Shown here: positions 9,545 to 18,167 of the stretch, in pieces
Position numbering within the stretch: the stretch's first letter is position 1
Layout: each line of letters opens with the position of its first letter
DNA from: Dictyobacter kobayashii
GTDB taxonomy: Bacteria; Chloroflexota; Ktedonobacteria; Ktedonobacterales; Ktedonobacteraceae
DNA: 64,000 nt
NCBI RefSeq assembly: GCF_003967555.1
Contig: NZ_BIFS01000001.1
Span: 3,658,001 to 3,722,000, forward strand
Reading direction: 5' to 3'
Made by a program: the position numbers and the translations under genes
The notes under the pieces: generated by a model
What the model was told of the DNA's origin: nothing
Seen by the model: the letters and a program-made list of their open reading frames with translations, nothing else
Database searches by the model: none

Positions 9545-9790
9545 ATAAAAAACGCCGTGTCCTTACTCAAGGACGACGACGCGAAATGCGCAGAATCGTG
9601 GTGCCACCTTACTTCTCCCAATGCCTGATAGCGCAAACATTGGAACTCATTATCGCCTGATAACGGAGGCTACCGTTGACGCTTAGCGCGTAGGCTCCCG
9701 GGTGGATTTCCCTCTCGCATAGCCTGCGTCGCACCAGCCCGCAGTTCTCTGTCTCTTTATGCTAAGAGCTACTTGTCCCGTTCATTGCCC
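9545..9790 (-). promoter_or_regulatory. T-box riboswitch leader of serS, UCC specifier
   Basis: Read on the minus strand, the leader starts GAACGGGACAAGTAGCTC and has the Stem I features AGAGA, GGCTGGTG and the GAAATCCACCCGGGAGC specifier loop. The codon TCC (9704-9706) specifies serine and is followed by a purine. The T-box core AAGGTGGCACCACG (9597-9610) comes next. A terminator stem GTCGTCCTTGAGTAAGGACACGGC with six T residues follows (9545-9580). Uncharged tRNA-Ser is expected to favour read-through into serS. The specifier matches the gene controlled. Confidence 0.92.
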
Positions 9791-9808
9791 ATTTTTTATA
9801 TTGGTTTC

Positions 9809-9837
9809 AGCATAGCAGTGGCTTTATGATTTGTCAA
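9809..9837 (-). promoter_or_regulatory. Sigma-A-type promoter of the serS leader
   Basis: On the minus strand TTGACA (9832-9837) and TATGCT (9809-9814) are separated by exactly 17 bases. The start point would fall just upstream of the T-box. Confidence 0.8.
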
Positions 9838-9942
9838 CCTTTCAGATGCGTTACTCTGCTACAGTGAAAGATGTTACAATGTCTATGGGGCTGCCCGGTC
9901 CAGGGTTTGTTTTTTCGGTATGTAATCATGTAGAGATTTGAG

Positions 9943-11253
9943 ATGCTAATGCGTTTACGGATGGATCGCTTTGCCGCTGCTGTTTTTGTGCTGGCCCTGC
10001 TGGTGCGTGTGGTTTATAATCTGACGGTCGCTGCGCATTATCTACCGCTACACGACTCTCAGCAGTATCGAGATATTGGTTTACACTTTGTACAGGCGCA
10101 TTGTTTTTGCCTGCATGGGAATATTCCAACCGTTGGTCGTGCTCCGCTCTGGCCTGTTTTGATCGGCCTCCTCTCATTAATATTTGGTCCCAGTGATCTG
10201 TTCGCGCGCCTCTTTCTCTGTGTCCTGGATGCTACTACCTGCGTCATCATCTACCTCTGGGTGCGCGAGCTTTTGAATGCGCGCCTGGCGTTGCTGGCTG
10301 GTATTAGCGCGGCTCTCTATCCAGGTCTCTATATTTATACCGGTTGGCTCTATTCTGAGACCCTGTATACTTTTTTCTTGACGGCTCTATGTTATGTCCT
10401 TTATCGCTTGCAGCATAAGCATCAGCGGAGCGTGGGCCTGGCATTGCTGGCTGCTGGTCTACTCGGCCTGCTGTCCCTTACGCGACCTAATGGATTGTTG
10501 ATGGTCGTTTTATTTGTAGCCTGGTTGCTGATACTGGGCTGGCAGAAAATCTTTAACTGGCGGCTGGTATTGCGCCTGGGCATATTTGTGCCGCTGCTTG
10601 CCCTGCTCTTGATTGCGCCCTGGGCGTGGCGCAACTACCTGGTGGCGCAGCGATTTTTACCCGTTGCCACGGGTGATGGAACGGTGCTTCTGGGTTCATA
10701 TAATGATCAGGTGGCCCATAAGCCGTGGGACCAGATGACCTGGCTGAATCCCTTGCGCTCTGTCCCTCAAGTAGCGGATGCCTTTCCTCTTTACACCTGT
10801 GATGCACGTTGTGAGGTGGGGCGTGAGGATCTATATAAAGAGAAATCCTTGCAGTGGATGCAGACTCATCTGAATGAAATGCCTGCGTTGCTGACTGCCC
10901 ACGCGGTTAATCTGTGGGTACCGGCCGTTCACGAAGCTGATCTGCCTACAGATCGTTTCCCGGACCAGCTTTCGAGCCGTATCGTTCTGATATTGATGAA
11001 TGTGGTGCCGATCCCTATTTTTCTGCTGGCTGCCTGGGGTCTGATTACAAGCAGACGCTACTGGCGCGACCTGCTGCTGGTTTATATGCTTTTGCTGGTC
11101 ACGATTGGGCAGAGTGTGGCCTTCTATGGCGTTCCACGTTTTCGGGCTCCCATTGAGCCGTTGTTGTTAGTATTGGCTACCTATGCTATTGGTTCATGTG
11201 CCAGCTACATGGCTCGTCGTCAGCATGCGAACGTCGAAAGCACATGTACTTAG
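9943..11253 (+). CDS. GT39-like polytopic membrane glycosyltransferase
   Basis: Integral membrane protein of about 436 residues with some ten hydrophobic helices. It resembles the dolichyl-phosphate-mannose-protein mannosyltransferase/ArnT-like (PMT_2) superfamily, which uses polyprenyl-phosphate sugars outside the membrane. The first extracytoplasmic loop after TM1 holds the acidic pair typical of the superfamily region (LHDSQQYRDIG). Further family-like parts are RAPLWPVLIG and LYSETLYTFFLTAL. The start is near a weak ribosome site; a second Met lies three codons on. It converges with the gene at 11250 and overlaps it by four bases. The acceptor is unknown. Confidence 0.78.
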   Translation: MLMRLRMDRFAAAVFVLALLVRVVYNLTVAAHYLPLHDSQQYRDIGLHFVQAHCFCLHGNIPTVGRAPLWPVLIGLLSLIFGPSDLFARLFLCVLDATTCVIIYLWVRELLNARLALLAGISAALYPGLYIYTGWLYSETLYTFFLTALCYVLYRLQHKHQRSVGLALLAAGLLGLLSLTRPNGLLMVVLFVAWLLILGWQKIFNWRLVLRLGIFVPLLALLLIAPWAWRNYLVAQRFLPVATGDGTVLLGSYNDQVAHKPWDQMTWLNPLRSVPQVADAFPLYTCDARCEVGREDLYKEKSLQWMQTHLNEMPALLTAHAVNLWVPAVHEADLPTDRFPDQLSSRIVLILMNVVPIPIFLLAAWGLITSRRYWRDLLLVYMLLLVTIGQSVAFYGVPRFRAPIEPLLLVLATYAIGSCASYMARRQHANVESTCT

Positions 11254-12290
11254 GGCAGCCTATTTTCCTCATATTTCCAGACCTGCACATTGGTAAATGT
11301 CGCATCCACGGGCGTACCATTATCGATCACCCCGACGCCGATTTTGCCTGTTTGCAGGTTACTATCCGAGGCAGTGCCAAGATAATGACCATTAGCAAGT
11401 ATGCTTAAGTTCGTTTTATCAGCTAAAATCATGAGCTGGTTTACCTGATTAAAACCAGGATTGATGCTATCACTGCTACCCTGTAAAAGCGTGTTGCCCC
11501 CATTCGTTCCATCGTAGAGGTCGAGCGCATATGATCCGTCGCTGCCGATGTGAAAGAAATAGTAGGAGTTGTTAGTGCTATCTACACGAAAGAGCAAGCC
11601 TGCCTGCCCTTGTTTCCCCTTCAGAAGGGTAACATTAGCCTGATAAGCCAGCTCTGCTACATTTGTGCCCTGACCAATACAAGGCTGTAAATATGTTAGC
11701 TGAGCCTCTCTGGCGTGGTAGGCATTATCAGCAAAGATGCAGCCAGTATTTGTATCTGGTCCGCCGCTATCCCATTTGCTACTTCCGCTATTGTCTGTCA
11801 TGGCATCATCAATAAATGGTTTGCCTGCTGTCCAGGTCTGATAAAGGTTCTCGCCTGCCGTAGCCGTTGCGGTCGCGTCGGTCACGGTCTGGGTGGCGAT
11901 GGCGGACTGATTGCCCTCGGCTGTCGCCGTCGCTTCAATCTGAGTCTGGGCGGTTTGAAAGTATTGCGCGGTCCCCTGTGCCTGGACCCGGGCTGTTGTC
12001 TGTACACTACTTGTTTGTTGTGCCTCTACCGTCGCAGTATGGCGTATCGAGGTCCCGTAATGGGTAGTGGTGGTGAACAACAGCAGGCCTATCGCACTGA
12101 GCATTAACAGCGCGCAAAGAATGATTGCTAGCAGCGAGCTAAGCATTTTTAAGATTGAGCGCCGCTTCCTTGGACGAGGCGGTGGTGGCCAGATTGGTTT
12201 AAGTGGCGCCGTTGGAGTCAGTTTTTCTTCTTGTGTGTCGGCGGATATAGGCGCTTGAAGTCGCGTGTGCTGTGTCTCTATCTTTGACAT
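11250..12290 (-). CDS. Membrane-anchored concanavalin-like protein, paralogue 4
   Basis: Fourth and last gene of a four-gene tandem family on the minus strand. A short Pro/Arg-rich cytoplasmic start (PPPRPRKRRS) precedes one transmembrane helix (about residues 46-70). An Ala/Thr/Gln-rich, coiled-coil-like stalk (TATAEGNQSAIATQTVTDATATATAG) follows. The C-terminal domain (about 200 residues) shares with the paralogues a pattern GC-x-F...PC...GLLFR...YYFFHI..DGSY...NQ-x-N-x-L...G-x-IGV...VWK. This resembles DUF1080/LamG-type beta-sandwich domains that often bind or cleave sugars. No zinc ribbon is present in this copy. The role is unknown; extracellular ligand binding is an inference. Confidence 0.72.
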   Translation of the reverse strand: MSKIETQHTRLQAPISADTQEEKLTPTAPLKPIWPPPPRPRKRRSILKMLSSLLAIILCALLMLSAIGLLLFTTTTHYGTSIRHTATVEAQQTSSVQTTARVQAQGTAQYFQTAQTQIEATATAEGNQSAIATQTVTDATATATAGENLYQTWTAGKPFIDDAMTDNSGSSKWDSGGPDTNTGCIFADNAYHAREAQLTYLQPCIGQGTNVAELAYQANVTLLKGKQGQAGLLFRVDSTNNSYYFFHIGSDGSYALDLYDGTNGGNTLLQGSSDSINPGFNQVNQLMILADKTNLSILANGHYLGTASDSNLQTGKIGVGVIDNGTPVDATFTNVQVWKYEENRLP

Positions 12291-12372
12291 ACGGCTCGAC
12301 TCTCTTTGTGAGAATATTCAGCTTTCTGGATAAGGATACTATCAATGCCCTTGCATAGACTGGTTCTGAGAC

Positions 12373-13779
12373 TCAAACGCCCCAGACTTTGGCCTGGCTG
12401 AAGGTTGCGTCTGGTATATTTTGCTGGGTGTCCCCAGAGAAGACGCCGACCTGGCCTGTAGTGGCGGTGGCATCATTGACTTTCGTTAAATATTGTCCGT
12501 TGACATAGAGATAAAAAGTATGCTGGCGGGCAATGATTGTTAACTGATTGGTTTGATTGAGTCCCTGCTTGATGGCCGTGCTGAGGCTGCCCGCGATTAC
12601 CTGTGTCTGATCTCCAGTTTTTTGTTGCGCGCTGGCCAGCATATAGCGACCCGTGGTGGTGATGCCGAACAGGTATAATTGATTGCCCGATTTGTTAGCG
12701 CGAATAGCCAGTCCGGCCGTATCACCCTGGTGAACTGTCACCTGGGCCTGGAAAGCAATGTTATTAAACTGCAGAGCCTGCTCTAAGCAGAGCACAGCTT
12801 GATCTCCCTGTACGCTGGTAGCGTGCAGCGTCTGATCTTGAAAAGTGCAGATACCATTTGTATTGATGGCTTCCCAATCGTAGTTACTCTGTGCGTTCAG
12901 GCTATCTATGAATAGCGGTTTGCGGGCCAGTGCCTGTTGATAGAGCTCGTGTGGATCATTAATGTTCAGTGCTGGTGGCGTTGGTACTGGCGTTGGATAT
13001 ACAATTGCCTGCTGTAAGACAAGCGTTTGATTTGAACTCTGAAGAAACAGATAGCCACCTAGTGTGGCTAGCAGCAGGATACAGATGCCGATGCCTCCAC
13101 CAATGAGCAGCTTTCTGCGGTTCCTGTTTGAGCGTGAGCGTGAATTAACAAATTGGCCCCGACGTACCGTACCGGCTACCGGTGAAGATTGTAAAGGTTG
13201 ACTCAATCTCCAGCCAGGCGTTGGTGAGGACTGTAGAGGTTGGCTAACATTCCATGTAGGAGCTGGTGAGGATTGTAATGGCTGGCTGGCATTCCAGGTG
13301 GGCATCCGGGCAGGTTGTGGTGTGGCGGTATTAGCTACAAATGCCCCGTAATTAAAAGACTGGCCTGATGGTAGTTGTGGTGATGGTAATGGTGTCTGTG
13401 TCATAGGGGGAGCAGCGGTTGGCATAGCTGGCTGAAAATTTTCAGCTTGCATTGGCCCTGGTGCAAAGCCAGAAGCTGCGCTGGAGGGTGCGTTTGTGCC
13501 ATTATCACGCTGCTGATCTGGTCTGGAATCGCTGGCTGCTGCTTGAATCTGTGGACGGCGAAAAATCGTTTTGGCGGGTGGTCGCAAAGGAGCACTAATA
13601 GGTTGCCTGCCTGCTGCATATGATGAGGCAGATCGATTATCTGATGGTGTTCGCTCTGTGGATGCTGCTTCTTTTTGATGGGCTACTGTGGGTGCTGGAG
13701 CCGCTACTACTGGCTGGCCACAACGGGGGCATTGGTAGACCGGATTCGGTAGATATAATCCACATGCGTGACAGTTCAT
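12373..13779 (-). CDS. Zinc-ribbon/TM/concanavalin-like protein, paralogue 3
   Basis: A 468-residue member of the tandem family. The N-terminus has a CxxC...CxxC zinc ribbon (Cys 3, 6, 17, 20). A long Pro/Ala/Gln/Ser-rich linker follows, with three tandem copies of a W-x-x-SQPLQSSP unit (DNA about 13180-13310). A basic patch (RSRSNRNRRK) then leads into one transmembrane helix (about residues 225-247) and the C-terminal beta-sandwich-like domain shared with its neighbours (GLAIRANKSGNQLYLFGI, NQTNQLTIIARQ, GQVGVFSG, KVWGV). The topology is therefore cytoplasmic ribbon and external domain. It is 82 bases upstream of paralogue 4 in transcription order. The function is not recognised. Confidence 0.72.
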   Translation of the reverse strand: MNCHACGLYLPNPVYQCPRCGQPVVAAPAPTVAHQKEAASTERTPSDNRSASSYAAGRQPISAPLRPPAKTIFRRPQIQAAASDSRPDQQRDNGTNAPSSAASGFAPGPMQAENFQPAMPTAAPPMTQTPLPSPQLPSGQSFNYGAFVANTATPQPARMPTWNASQPLQSSPAPTWNVSQPLQSSPTPGWRLSQPLQSSPVAGTVRRGQFVNSRSRSNRNRRKLLIGGGIGICILLLATLGGYLFLQSSNQTLVLQQAIVYPTPVPTPPALNINDPHELYQQALARKPLFIDSLNAQSNYDWEAINTNGICTFQDQTLHATSVQGDQAVLCLEQALQFNNIAFQAQVTVHQGDTAGLAIRANKSGNQLYLFGITTTGRYMLASAQQKTGDQTQVIAGSLSTAIKQGLNQTNQLTIIARQHTFYLYVNGQYLTKVNDATATTGQVGVFSGDTQQNIPDATFSQAKVWGV

Positions 13780-13939
13780 TATTGTTTTCTCCGCTTTGCT
13801 GTGTCAGAAGTCGATAATTCTATTTTATATGAGCTATTGCCTATTTACCAATATATGTACCAGGTAAGCTATCTGGGTATAGTACTATTCTCTATAGGCC
13901 ATGAATTGCACGTTATCTGATCAACTGACCTGCATCTGG

Positions 13940-15055
13940 TTATAACTGCCAGACACGGAGATTATTAAAGGCCACAGTGGTTCCATGATTTAGCGCTAAG
14001 GCTATGACTCCAATGGTTCCAGCTTCATACGTGTCATCACTGGCACTACCTACATACTGTTTATTGATGTAGAGGTAAATATTGTCGCCGCGAGCAATAA
14101 TTGTCAGTGTATTCGTCTGATCGGCTCCGGTTCTAATTAGCTTGCTTTTATCATATACCAGTGGGATTGTATGCCCATCATTTCTGGTTAAAATAAGGCC
14201 ATAGGTACCATCGGTTTTAAGGCGGAAACTATAGAAGTTTTTATCATGGTTGTTGGAGCGGAAAATAATGCCACCCTCGTCTCCCTGCAAAATAGTCATC
14301 TGAACTTCCAGGGCAAAATTTTGAAAGTGGGTGGCATGGGCGATACAAGGGGCATAGAAGCCATTCTGGAAGACACTACTATGCAGTGCACCATCTGTAA
14401 AGGCACATCCTCCTCCATCTTTGGTTGGATAAATGTCCCATTTCTGGCTTGTTTGTACTAGTAGTGATGAGTCGATGACCGGCTGTCCACTGGTACTCTG
14501 CACATAGATATTTTTCAGCGCGATAGCGGTGGCTTTTGCCTGTGCTGTGGCCTGGGCCGCGACCGTTGCCCTGGCCCATTTCTGGTTGATGGCTGATTGG
14601 GTGGCCTGCGTCCTGGCCGTCGCGCTGCTCTGTACATTGGCAACATGTACTGCTCTGGCAGTTGCGGTGGCCTGGGTATGTAGTTGGATTGGATGTGTTA
14701 CCGTGGCATAGTAGAGCAAACTGACACCACTGGCTATTAATAACAGCACCAGGAGCACGATGGCTCCAAGTATAATACCGGAGAGGGTGTTAGATTGTTG
14801 TGACATGTGGGCTTGTGCGGTTGGGGCTGTAGCGACTGAGACCACATAGCGCTGGCTTTGAAGTGTTTTTTGCCCGCCATATGGCTCAGATCCGTTCTTA
14901 TTATAAGAGGCATGGCCCCGAGTTGCCTGTGCAGCGCCAGTATAATATATATGATAGGAGTCTTCTGCGGCTGGCATTGGGAGCTCATAACGGCAGTAGG
15001 GGCAGCGTGTCATTCCTGGTGATAGCAGCTTTTCGCAGTTAGGACAATTTTGCAT
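13940..15055 (-). CDS. Zinc-ribbon/TM/concanavalin-like protein, paralogue 2
   Basis: Starts MQNCPNCEKLL at 15055, with AGGAGGG six bases upstream; an in-frame extension to 15157 would overlap the upstream gene and is rejected. The zinc-ribbon Cys residues are 4, 7, 18 and 21. A transmembrane helix spans about 92-115, followed by a stalk of Ala/Thr/Gln (ATATARAVHVANVQSSATAR). The C-terminal domain is the shared one (GCAFTDGALHSS, PCIAHATHFQNFALEVQMTI, GDEGGIIFRSNN, FYSFRLKTDGTYGL, NTLTIIARG, IYLYINKQYVGSASDD). It is closest in sequence to paralogue 1, from which it is separated by 28 bases. Likely translated from the same mRNA. No catalytic residues are obvious. Confidence 0.74.
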   Translation of the reverse strand: MQNCPNCEKLLSPGMTRCPYCRYELPMPAAEDSYHIYYTGAAQATRGHASYNKNGSEPYGGQKTLQSQRYVVSVATAPTAQAHMSQQSNTLSGIILGAIVLLVLLLIASGVSLLYYATVTHPIQLHTQATATARAVHVANVQSSATARTQATQSAINQKWARATVAAQATAQAKATAIALKNIYVQSTSGQPVIDSSLLVQTSQKWDIYPTKDGGGCAFTDGALHSSVFQNGFYAPCIAHATHFQNFALEVQMTILQGDEGGIIFRSNNHDKNFYSFRLKTDGTYGLILTRNDGHTIPLVYDKSKLIRTGADQTNTLTIIARGDNIYLYINKQYVGSASDDTYEAGTIGVIALALNHGTTVAFNNLRVWQL

Positions 15056-15083
15056 GAGCGACCCTCCTATCATGAATTCAGTC

Positions 15084-15938
15084 CTAGAGTTTCCAAATTC
15101 TGGCATGCGAGTAGAAAACCTCTGTAGGATTTTTGTAGCTGTTGGCCAGTACACCAATTTGTCCGTTACTCAGCGTGTTGTCAATGACACTGGTAACGTA
15201 TTTCTTATTGATGTAAAAATCTAGCGAGCTACCACTGGCGAGCACTCCTATAGTATTTACTTGTTTATAGCCTGTATTGATCTGGTTACTATATCCATCG
15301 GATAATGTTTGAGCGGCCTTCCGATCATCGCCAGAATAATAATAGATGCTATAGCTCCCATCCTGGCCTACTACAAAGATATAGGACCGTGAGTTGTCTT
15401 CACGGGCCCGGATTATCAGCCCACCTGCGTCGCCGGTGATGATTTTCATATCTACCTGGTAAACAAAATTCTGTAATTGTGTCTTTTTCGCGATACAGGG
15501 TAAAAAAAAGCCTCTCTGAGAGACAACGGAGCTGTAAGAGGAATTTACGAACGAGCAGCCTGACCCAGTATCCCAGTTATACGTATCTGGAGTATGGAGG
15601 TCATCATTGATATCCGGAAAAGTGCTAGTGATTTCGTCAAAGTTTTTTTGATGGCGGGCGACCGAGGTAGCGGTAGCTATGGTCTGGGCCGTCAGGGTGG
15701 CCGAAAACTGTGCGGCGTGGGTGGCCTTGACCTGAGCCGTCATTTGAATTCTGGCCTCAACCGTTGCCGTACTATACATACCTCGCATATAAGGCTGGTA
15801 AACCGTCTTATAACCTATAAGCACACTACAACTTACCAGCATAAGCAACGCCAGACCAATAACTAATCTTCCCTTAGAAACTTTATGACTGAATTTTGTC
15901 TTGCGTAGTTCTGTGTCAGACTTTACCTCAAATCCCAT
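15084..15938 (-). CDS. TM/concanavalin-like protein, paralogue 1
   Basis: First gene of the tandem family. AGGAGG directly precedes three consecutive ATG codons; the third (15938) gives the best spacing and starts MGFEVKSD. It has no zinc ribbon. A basic N-terminus and one transmembrane helix (about residues 27-48, GLALLMLVSCSVLIGYKTV) are followed by a stalk (ATVEARIQMTAQVKATHAAQFSATL). The shared domain then shows SGCSFVNSSYSS, PCIAKKTQLQNFVYQVDMKI, GDAGGLIIRARED, SYIFVVGQDGSYSIYYYSG, GQIGVLA and ARIWKL. A possible terminator separates it from the sufT-like gene upstream. Role unknown. Confidence 0.72.
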   Translation of the reverse strand: MGFEVKSDTELRKTKFSHKVSKGRLVIGLALLMLVSCSVLIGYKTVYQPYMRGMYSTATVEARIQMTAQVKATHAAQFSATLTAQTIATATSVARHQKNFDEITSTFPDINDDLHTPDTYNWDTGSGCSFVNSSYSSVVSQRGFFLPCIAKKTQLQNFVYQVDMKIITGDAGGLIIRAREDNSRSYIFVVGQDGSYSIYYYSGDDRKAAQTLSDGYSNQINTGYKQVNTIGVLASGSSLDFYINKKYVTSVIDNTLSNGQIGVLANSYKNPTEVFYSHARIWKL

Positions 15939-16011
15939 CATCATCCTCCTACCGATATTGTACAGAGAACCACATAATAGCGCATCTGGAACGCATAAAA
16001 ATGCTTTATAC

Positions 16012-16063
16012 ATAAAGAAACACGCACCAATGTTTATATCGTAACTTGTGCGTGTTTCTTTAT
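16012..16063 (-). terminator. Terminator after the SufT-like gene
   Basis: ATAAAGAAACACGCA (16012-16026) and TGCGTGTTTCTTTAT (16049-16063) form a 15-bp perfect stem directly downstream of the gene at 16080. The AT-rich base of the stem provides T residues on either strand. Confidence 0.7.
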
Positions 16064-16079
16064 GTTATTAATAGCCCGT

Positions 16080-16391
16080 TTACATCATACCTAGTTCCCA
16101 TTTAGCATCTTCAGTCATACGATCTGGCGACCAGGGTGGATCAAACGTTAACTCAACTTTACAGCTCTTAACGTTTTCTACCTGTAATACACGCATCTCG
16201 ACTTCAGACATAACCTCGCCAGCCATAGGACATCCCATAGCCGTCAGGGTCATTGAGACGTCGACGTTGCCGGCCTCATTGTTGATATCCAATCCGTAGA
16301 CCAGGCCGAGGTCGACGATATTGACTGGTATCTCTGGATCGTAACACTCACGAAGCGCGTCCATGAGTTCTGCTTCATTAATTTCTGCCAT
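16080..16391 (-). CDS. SufT/MIP18-like Fe-S assembly protein (DUF59)
   Basis: A 103-residue single-domain DUF59 protein. The family motifs DPEIPVNIVDLGLVYGL and MTLTAMGCPMAGEV, with the conserved Cys, are clear, and the C-terminal FDPPWSPDRM is also typical. Relatives help Fe-S cluster maturation (SufT, human MIP18) or serve in phenylacetate degradation (PaaD). A stand-alone copy of this length, with no paa genes nearby, fits SufT-like carriers better. The ATG at 16391 starts MAEINEAEL; a TTG at 16412 is a weaker alternative. Confidence 0.9.
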   Translation of the reverse strand: MAEINEAELMDALRECYDPEIPVNIVDLGLVYGLDINNEAGNVDVSMTLTAMGCPMAGEVMSEVEMRVLQVENVKSCKVELTFDPPWSPDRMTEDAKWELGMM

Positions 16392-17213
16392 TTTGTGTGG
16401 CTGCCTTTCCAAACGTATGAAAGTGTTGAGATCGCGATGAAAAATATACGCATCGCATGGGTGATCTCATAGTATGCTCAAGCCAGGAACAGGACCCCAC
16501 GCAATAGAGTGTTTGCTGTATTCCCACATCTATGCTGAGAGAACAGAGCTTGCGCACCCAAATCTGTTTGTAATAGATCGCCCGCTTTAACACACATCTT
16601 CATACGTTTTCAACTATATGCGAGGGCTTCCTGTTGCTCTCTTAATCCGAGTAATTTAGTAGGATTATGCCTCACTGTAATATATACCGAACAGAAAGTA
16701 CTTGTCAAAGTGCATCAGTTATCAGCCAGGGCTTTTTCATGGTCGTCCCGAGATCGCAGGGAGATCACGAGCAAGCAATGCGATGGACCTTCTTTCATGT
16801 GTGGAGAGAGTGTGGTGGGTGGCCGCAGCCGCTCACCACACTCTCTCCACACTCCCAGCCCGGCGCCGCAGGCGCCAAAGAGGAACATGAAAAAGCCCTG
16901 GACCCTCTCAGGAATTTGTTGTCATGATGTGAGATGGATTAGGATATTTGTCATGGGCTAATATGAAATTCGCCAGTTTCATGGCCACCAGCTACTATAA
17001 TATACATATAGATTATTATATGTATTAATCTATTGGCTGGCACTCTGGTGATTGGGCTTGCTTGTGGTAGGTGGAAGATTGCATTCCCCAGGCGTTACGG
17101 CCCTCTCCTACAGGCTCAAAATCTCTCACGAGCCAGAAGCAACCAGATGCATCTTGCCCTGCAGTTATTCACCATTTTAGCGATGTGGTAAGCGGAGGAA
17201 GGAAGGAAAAAAG
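16392..17213. other. Intergenic region with MITE copy 2
   Basis: No gene is supported. The open frames here all run through the palindrome at 16.8 kb. Apart from the element at 16727-16900, I see only AT-rich spacer and the GGAAGGAAGG ribosome site just before 17214. Confidence 0.55.
16727..16900 (+). mobile_element. CAGGGC palindromic MITE, copy 2
   Basis: The terminal inverted repeat is exact (CCAGGGCTTTTTCATG at 16726-16741 and CATGAAAAAGCCCTGG at 16886-16901). An inner 19-bp perfect hairpin starts GTGTGGAGAG (16799-16817 / 16834-16852). The mini-hairpin GGCGCC-GCA-GGCGCC lies at 16862-16876 and is followed by AAAGAGGAACAT. The segment between the left end and the hairpin matches copy 1 (GTCGTCC..GAGATC, ATCACGAGCAAGC). 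No 9-bp direct repeat flanks this copy, so it may be older or rearranged. Confidence 0.75.
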
Positions 17214-18138
17214 ATGCTGAATATTGTTGAAGCTTCCGATACTCATGTGACACAACATGAGGAGCGTCGGCGCCTCGCGCGCGAATTACACGATGGGGTT
17301 GTGCAGTCCCTGACCGCCCTGGTAACCGATCTTGAGCAATTCCGTTCCCAGCAGTTTTTTGAGCATGAGCTGAGCGAGAATATTGAGAACTGGCATGCCC
17401 TGGCTCGCAATAGCCTGCTGACATTACGCCAGACATTAAGCGGCCTGCGTACAAATGCCATGGGAAATTTCGATTTTGTCGAGTCTGTGCTGGCAATGTT
17501 AAAAAGTATGCAAGATGCTGGTTATAAAGTAACCTTTGAGTGTAATGACTGGCCTACCCAGTTGCCGACTGAATACGCCTCAAATCTCTATTATGTTCTG
17601 CGTGAGGCTATCATCAACATTTGTAAGCATGCGGCCGCCACGGCAGTTGTCGTCAGTCTGTATGAAGCTGAGGGCTGCTTACACATACATGTCGGTGATG
17701 ATGGGGTGGGATGTCTGCAACTGTTACCACGGTGGGCTCTACCCATGGCTGGCACCAGGGATTAAACGGCCTGCGTGAGCGTGTGTTGCTATTGGGGGGC
17801 GTATCACCATTGAGAGTACACCCCGACAAGGGACAAGCCTCAAAGCAGTTATCCCTATGCCTGTCTCTATGCCGGCCGTTCTCTCCTACCAGGCACAAAG
17901 CAATCAGGCGGATGAGTCGATGTATCAGGATGATGGCTTAACCGCGCGCGAGCGTGAGTTGCTCATTTTGATCGCGCAGGGTTTAGTCGTCAAAGAGATC
18001 GCACGCCTCTTAAAGGTGAGCGAGAAGACGGTGCGCAATCATATCAGCAACATCTATCATAAGCTGGCTATTTATGATCGTTCCCAACTGGTCATTTATG
18101 CCATGAAAAAAGGACTGGTCGATCTGCAATCTCTCTAG
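17214..18138 (+). CDS. Histidine kinase with fused C-terminal LuxR HTH (frameshifted)
   Basis: Cytosolic NarL/DegS-type kinase. The HisKA_3 H-box is EERRRLARELHDGVVQSL (about residues 17-34). The HATPase has an N-box (REAIINICKHAAA), a G1 box (VGDDGVG) and a G2 box (GLNGLRERVLLLGG). After the ATPase comes TSLKAVIPMPVS, a short linker, and a LuxR-type HTH (LTARERELLILIAQGLVVKEIARLLKVSEKTVRNHISNI). The frame breaks twice: near 17708-17722, after GDDGVG, and at the G run 17792-17797, where one more G restores RITIESTPRQGTSLK. With both repaired, kinase and HTH read as one chain of about 308 residues. No sensor domain, membrane segment or receiver is seen. Strong GGAAGGAAGG ribosome site. Confidence 0.8.
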
Positions 18139-18167
18139 CAGCTATCCCATTTCCCATTCGTCTATTT

